In this document: positions 7,613 to 11,890 of the stretch, piece after piece
How the letters are laid out: every line of letters begins with the position of its first letter
Position numbering within the stretch: the first letter of the stretch is position 1
Assembly: GCA_025769875.1 (NCBI GenBank)
Contig: JAGFNK010001268.1
Coordinates: 1-11,890 of the forward strand
Direction: 5' to 3'
Origin: Russula earlei
Taxonomy: Eukaryota; Basidiomycota; Agaricomycetes; Russulales; Russulaceae
DNA length: 11,890 nt
Made by a program: the position numbers and the translations under genes
Notes under the pieces: generated by a model
What the model saw: the letters and a program-made list of their open reading frames with translations, nothing else
Told to the model about the DNA's origin: nothing
Database searches by the model: none

Positions 7613-10252
7613 ATGCCATGTTACAGATGGTCCAGTCAGCCAGCACAAGACCACATGTATGAGCAGCGGCTACAGGCTGCTTTGAGTGACTACAACAATG
7701 GTATACATCGATCCTTTGCTCATGCGGCACTGGCCCATGATGTGAGCACTGTGTTCTGTACATCACAAAGTCCTTATCCAACAATTTCCAAGGTTTCCTG
7801 CCGGACGCTACAAGACAGAGCTTCTGGGAGGCATAGGTCACATCAGGAAGCCCACCAGGATAGCCAGCTTCTCAAGCTGGCCCAGGAAAAGACGTTGTTC
7901 GATTGGTGTGACCAAATGTCCGCGAAGGCTGATGCCTCTGGATCAAAAGGCACTGCGCACTCACGCTCTGGACCTCTCTGGCCAGTACCCCAGGAATAAA
8001 CTGGCACTATCAGTTCATCAAACGCAATTCCGGTCTGACTTTCTCAAAAGCAAGAGTGTTGGATCCGAAGCGCGCACAAAATTTCAATAAGGCAGTAGTC
8101 CATGACTACTTTGCAAAACAACAGGAATTGGTGGATAGTTACGACAGGATACCACCAGAACATCAGTGGAATATGGATGAGAAGGGAATTCAAATGGGAG
8201 GCGGCCGTAAGAACAATGGAAGGAAGTTCTTATTCATGAAAGAACGGAAACAGCGATACCATATCAAGAGTGACTGTCTGGAGCTCGTCTCCATCATTGA
8301 GTGCATTTCAGCAGGCGGATTTATTATGCCATCGGGCTTTGTCCTCTCAGATGGCCCACTGCCTGACTGCCGGGATTTGGAAGGTGTCGGAAGGTGAGTT
8401 TTAATCCAGTGGTATGGCAGCAAGAATTAATATCTTCGTCTTCGCAGCATCGCAATGTCCCCTTCTGGGTGGACAGATCAGTGAAATATGCGAGCGATGG
8501 TTCCATTCTGTATTCATTCCATTCGTACTACACATCGCGTTAACAACAAGCCAATTGTACTGACCCTTGATGGCACGCTCACACAGAAGCCATGCAGCAC
8601 TCGCAATGACAACAATTCATCTGTTGCTTCCCTCGAGACCACACAGCTCCCATCGCATGTTAAGATCTGAAGATCTTGTACGACTCCGGTGAAGAGTGCT
8701 TATAAGTTCAAGCACTAGACTTCGACCTTGATATATTCGGAGATGAATAAAAAGAGACTTGTAGAGTCTGCAATAAGTGTTTTAGATCCAGATCTGTCTG
8801 AAGTCAGCAGCTCGACTGTACCACAGACTCTTTTCATCTTGCTACTGATCCTGTACGAATCGGGGTGCACATGAGACCAGTATATCCAAATACGAAAAGC
8901 GCAATCAATGTAGAATACTCACGCGGGTCATCGTATCAGTGGATCAGTAGAATCATAAGAACAGTAAGCACTCAGCATCAGTAGCACAGAGCAATCACAG
9001 CATGAGTAGCACAGATGGAGAGGAATAGATCATCGAGAATCAAGAGAATCTAACATCGCACCGCCAGCGGCGTGTCATGATAATGTCATCCATGAATACA
9101 TGGAGATTCGGAAATTATCACCCTGGACCTCATTCAGAACGCATTCCGCAAGTCTGGAATATGGCCCCTCAATCCGTCGGTCTTCCACAGAGGAGGACTT
9201 TGCGCCTAGCATGGCGTCATCATCTTTGTCGCGCTTCCCATCCTCATACCCAATAGAGGTTCCAACATCGCCTCCAGCAATCAGCTCGGACCTCAGTTCC
9301 GACTCTGGTGACAGCGATTACAGCACCTTGGACTTGGAGGAAGTGCCATGGACGTGACCAGCACTCATGAATCCTCAACCACTAACCCACACTTGTGCGC
9401 GTGCAACTCAATAATCACGCGCGCGTCTTCGGCACAGACCACGGAGGGGGTCATTTCTAATGACCAAGTTGTCTCTCTGCTCCAAGATCAAAAGCGGAGC
9501 CATCAAGAGCTGATTGTGAAAATACAATCTCTTCATCAACAAGTTTCCGTCCTCACACAAACAGTAATCATGCAAGCATTGCAACTGAGTGCAGCAAATG
9601 CACACTGCACGATCACCCAGTGAGAAGCCAACGATTTGCGCGCGAAGCTGGAAAATCAGCGAAAAACAAAACCACATTCTTCAACAAAGATCAAGGCCCG
9701 GTTTGTAATGCATCCCGAGCTGAAGGAAGCATTTGAAGCAGAGGAACGAAACCGAATTACCCAGGGAGAGACAAGAAATACAAAAGCGCACTGAGAAAGC
9801 TGCTGAAGATTCTGCCCAGTGCAATACGAATTAGTAAAGGTACTGTCTCAAAGGTTTTCGACAACTCTCTTTCATCATACAAGTGCAAGGAAGACCTCAT
9901 GATCATTGCAGGTGCACTTGAGTTCTCGATGGAGGGCACCACATCTGAGCTCACCACACGAATCAAAGAGCACCTTGCTGCACATCCAGAGTTGGAAATT
10001 GACCAATGGTTTATGGGACTCTATGGCAGACGACGTAGTAGTATGCTGTATCCCTCCTCATTGTCCCTGGCCTCCGAGTCATCAGGAGGACCCTCAAACG
10101 CAGCACAACCGTTTGTGCAACTGTCCTCACTGACACACCACTCGGTTTTTGCTTACAGCACTACACCTTATAATAGTACTGTACCATCATTCCAGACTGA
10201 AGAAGAACCAGATTTCACTCAATTAGATGCCCATTACAACTGTTTTCCTTAG
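7613..10252 (+). pseudogene. DDE transposase of the pogo/CENP-B-like type, with C-terminal SAP-like segment (broken)
   Basis: The reading order matches fungal pogo-like transposases but is broken by stops and frame changes. A CENP-B/psq-type helix-turn-helix start lies at about 7655-7850 (YEQRLQAALSDYNNG, then TLQDRASGRHRS), joined across a probable 51-nt intron at 7742-7792. The DDE core begins at 8160: first Asp in NMDEKG (8176), then IIECISAGGFIMPSGFVLSD. A probable 54-nt intron at 8394-8447 joins EGVG to SIAMSPSGWTD. The second Asp is in VLTLDGTLT (8569), where the family usually has DGH. The third is in QALDFDLDIFG (8718), another frame. Bases 8600-9080 are the most decayed. Bases 9100-9357 give GIWPLNPSVF-like sequence with an acidic Ser-rich tail, 9440-9760 a coiled coil, and 9886-9990 a SAP-like helix pair (KEDLMIIAGAL, LTTRIKEHLAAHPEL). 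Frames change near 7940, 7990, 8470, 8530 and 9770-9830, so the copy cannot make an intact enzyme. Confidence 0.82.
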
Positions 10253-10361
10253 TCCCCACCTAATCAAATTGCCTATGTAAATACGACAGGGATGTTTCAT
10301 CCCAGGCGGACTTCAATTCAGCATGTGTTACATGTCTGTTACTTTTGTGACATTTGTGACT

Positions 10362-10403
10362 GGCAAGATGGTTGTGAACTGGCGAGTTCCCCATAGGTGA
10401 TAG
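10362..10403 (-). repeat. Right terminal inverted repeat of the pogo-type element
   Basis: This is the inverted copy of 7320-7361. It starts GGCAAGATGG and ends GGTGATAG, followed by the TA duplication. A third copy of the decamer GGCAAGATGG occurs outside the element at 10542-10551. Confidence 0.9.
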
Positions 10404-10405
10404 TA

Positions 10406-10779
10406 ACTTACACTGGTTGGGAAATCAACTTATGTGAATGACAAAACTGTAACATTTTGAATAAGAAAATTTATTATTTTGAAACAAATTTGTAGTAAAC
10501 TGGTAAAGATAGGACACCCAGGCCATGGGTACACACAAGTGGGCAAGATGGGCCAGTGGGCCATTGATGCAGCACAGAGTCAGGGATGCACGTAAAAATG
10601 CTGAGCAGTGGTAGAGCACAAGAAGGGGACTTATTTGAAGTGCACATGAGAGTTTTTTTGAGAACAGGGAACATGGCACTATACATTGCAGGCAATAAGA
10701 GGCTAATTTATATATTTTACAAGTATGTTACTTAAGGAATAAAATAGGAGAATGTTTTTTAGGAGCTTTCAGAGTTGGG
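10406..10779. other. AT-rich flank between the pogo element and the LTR-like region
   Basis: No gene is seen. The stretch is AT-rich at both ends (for example TTTATTATTTTG near 10470 and TTTATATATTTTAC near 10710), with a GGGC-rich middle around 10540-10565. It carries the right arm of the outer inverted repeat (10494-10504). Confidence 0.5.
10494..10504 (-). repeat. Right arm of the outer inverted repeat flanking the transposon
   Basis: AGTAAACTGGT is the exact reverse complement of 7181-7191. The bases immediately outside the two arms do not form an obvious target duplication. Confidence 0.3.
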
Positions 10780-10990
10780 TGTCATGAACCATTCTCCGGA
10801 GAGGGCCCTTGAAGGACCCTTCCTTATAGGAGGAAACCTGGTCTCTATGGTGTCACCCTGTTCACACGAGCAAAAGGGGTGAGTAGAGGTGTCCACAATA
10901 TCGCACGCGCATTGTTGCGCGAGCGATTCTCGGCACAATCGACATACAGCAAGCCCCACTTAAAGGCAACCCTTCTAGCAACAAAGAACA

Positions 10991-11191
10991 GTATTAGGGC
11001 CTTCCTAAGGACCCTTTGGAACGACCCTAGGAGCTCTACAATAGGCACTAACCTAGTATCAAAGGCCCTACAACATGTTATTAGACCAATTCTAATAACT
11101 ATAGAACAACTATAAGGCAATACTAAGGACCTTAATAGAAGTATTAGGGTCGACTCTAAGGACCCTAATAGAACTATATAAGGGCCTTATA
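10991..11191. repeat. Cluster of degenerate short direct and inverted repeats
   Basis: CTAAGGACCYTAATAGAA occurs at 11123-11140 and 11156-11173 with one mismatch, and its first part CTAAGGACCCT occurs again at 11005-11015. GTATTAGGG is found at 10991-10999 and 11141-11149. TATTAGGGTC (11142-11151) pairs perfectly with GACCCTAATA (11161-11170) around a 9-nt loop. TATAAGGGCCTTATA at 11177-11191 is a palindrome around a single base. Such clusters are common in LTR U3 regions. Confidence 0.6.
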
Positions 11192-11273
11192 AGATGACAC
11201 TATTCCCTAACCAAACTACAAGTCCTCAAATGACCGGCCCTAAACTAACTAACAAGAAATGAATCAGGTGCTT

Positions 11274-11303
11274 ACACGTGTACTAAAAGTAGTAAACACG
11301 TGG
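11274..11303. repeat. Inverted repeat carrying two CACGTG boxes
   Basis: ACACGTGTACTA and TAGTAAACACGTGG face each other around AAAG, with one extra base in the second arm. Each arm contains a CACGTG E-box (11275-11280 and 11297-11302). It lies about 170 bp upstream of the TATA box and could bind bHLH factors; this is inference. Confidence 0.4.
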
Positions 11304-11464
11304 ACAGTGGAAACTCTTACTCATCAAGAAGAGTCTTCTTACTCAGCAGCTTACGGAGCATGACCGAGCATGCTCAGTAAGCATCCTCCGACTTCTTACT
11401 CATCACTCTATTGTGCTTGATAACAAGGTTATGACTTGTTCCCTATTTAGCAGTTCTCTTGTAG

Positions 11465-11471
11465 TATATAA
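11465..11471 (+). promoter_or_regulatory. TATA box in the LTR-like region
   Basis: TATATAA is followed 18 bases later by a perfect 7-bp hairpin (GGACAGT..ACTGTCC, 11489-11508) close to where transcription would begin. This suggests a pol II promoter with a structured 5' leader, reading rightward out of the window. Confidence 0.45.
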
Positions 11472-11741
11472 GCGCTCAATAAAGTAGCGGACAGTCCTCA
11501 GACTGTCCATTTGTTTACGGCACTCTCTATCCCTGGGATACTCCTTTAAGGACCGTCCCCTTGTGACCACTCTGGCCTCTTCCCTGCGTGATTGTTCTAC
11601 TCTCGCAGTAACAATACCCCTTTGGTATTTGTTACTACTTTGGATTCTACTCCTTGCCCACGCCGTCTTGGACGTCTACCGACTCGTCTTCGAGCTTATC
11701 CCTCGCTCTTGAACTGGATAGTTCAACAGTGAGTCTTGACA

Positions 11742-11890
11742 TCTGGACAGTCTCTTACCACCCGTGCTGACCAGTCGACTCATCAAGTGTCCAACGACAT
11801 TCCGACCCTTAGTTCTTCGGAGCCTCACACTCCCGACGTCCAACTACTTTCCCTTCCCCAATCTCTTCCACTTGTCTCAACCCTATCTCC
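11742..11890. other. Sequence after the LTR-like region, to the window end
   Basis: The stretch is pyrimidine-rich (about two thirds C+T) without a recognisable gene. If the LTR call holds, this would be the primer binding site and untranslated leader of the retrotransposon, with the coding region starting beyond the window. Confidence 0.3.

Larger units (their letters stand above)
7320..10403 (+). mobile_element. pogo-type (Tc1/mariner superfamily) DNA transposon, 3,084 bp, degenerate
   Basis: The element begins CTATCACCTATGGGGAACTC and ends with its reverse complement. The 42-bp terminal inverted repeats match at 41 positions. It is bordered on each side by TA (7318-7319 and 10404-10405), the target duplication expected for Tc1/mariner/pogo elements. 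The interior carries one transposase gene in the plus direction, now broken. The near-identical ends against the badly decayed coding region suggest that the copy could still be moved in trans, or that its body decayed before the last transposition. Confidence 0.88.
10780..11741 (+). mobile_element. Possible 5' LTR of a retrotransposon
   Basis: The 962-bp interval starts TGTCATGA and ends TCTTGACA, so its ends form the 5-bp inverted repeat TGTCA..TGACA with the TG..CA termini typical of LTRs. A TATA box (11465-11471) and AATAAA (11478-11483) lie about two thirds along, fitting a U3-R-U5 order. TGG, the usual first bases of a tRNA primer binding site, appears two bases after the proposed end (11744). 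The second LTR and any gag-pol would lie outside the window, so this cannot be proven. The boundaries rest on a short match, and another start or end is possible. Confidence 0.35.

Noticed and set aside
10845..11120. 91-codon open frame on the minus strand in the LTR-like region
   Set aside because: It lies over short palindromic repeats and has no protein motif; the region looks regulatory.
1..11890. CRISPR arrays, prophage genes or bacterial operons
   Set aside because: No regularly spaced repeats or bacterial gene organisation were seen, and the intron-rich genes are eukaryotic.

Overview
The window looks like genomic DNA of a filamentous basidiomycete, most likely an Agaricomycete. The signs are two plus-strand genes cut by many short introns (about 48-73 nt, GT...AG), protein architectures typical of mushroom-forming fungi, and a flank made of degenerate transposable elements. 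No species can be named from the sequence alone.

Layout: (1) 1-3977 holds a large multi-exon gene, open at its 5' side. It encodes an N-terminal four-helix HeLo/MLKL-like domain, a TKL-type protein kinase domain with its key catalytic residues, and a conserved C-terminal region I cannot assign to a named domain. I resolve 13 exons whose phases all agree, except for two single-base frame slips inside coding exons (near 1507 and 2553). (2) 3978-4921 is intergenic: a polyadenylation-type signal for the kinase gene, then the WOPR gene's promoter with a TATA box. (3) 4922-6060 is a five-exon Gti1/Pac2 (WOPR) transcription factor gene. It also carries one frame slip, at the exon 2/3 junction. (4) 6061-7319 has no recognisable gene. 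(5) 7320-10403 is a 3,084-bp pogo-type (Tc1/mariner superfamily) DNA transposon with 42-bp terminal inverted repeats (41/42 matching) and a TA target duplication. It carries a decayed DDE transposase with a CENP-B-like N-terminus, a coiled coil and a C-terminal SAP-like segment. It may sit inside an older short element. (6) 10780-11741 resembles the 5' LTR of a retrotransposon (TG...CA ends, many palindromes, a TATA box with a downstream hairpin) whose body would lie beyond the window. This last call is tentative.

The two cellular genes are not obviously one functional unit. One looks like a membrane-acting or cell-death-type signalling kinase and the other like a developmental regulator, and they are simply tandem. 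The most interesting item is the fusion of an MLKL-like bundle to an apparently active kinase and a further conserved C-terminal domain. The most important caution is that three +1 slips fall in otherwise well-preserved coding sequence, which could be assembly errors or recent pseudogenisation.
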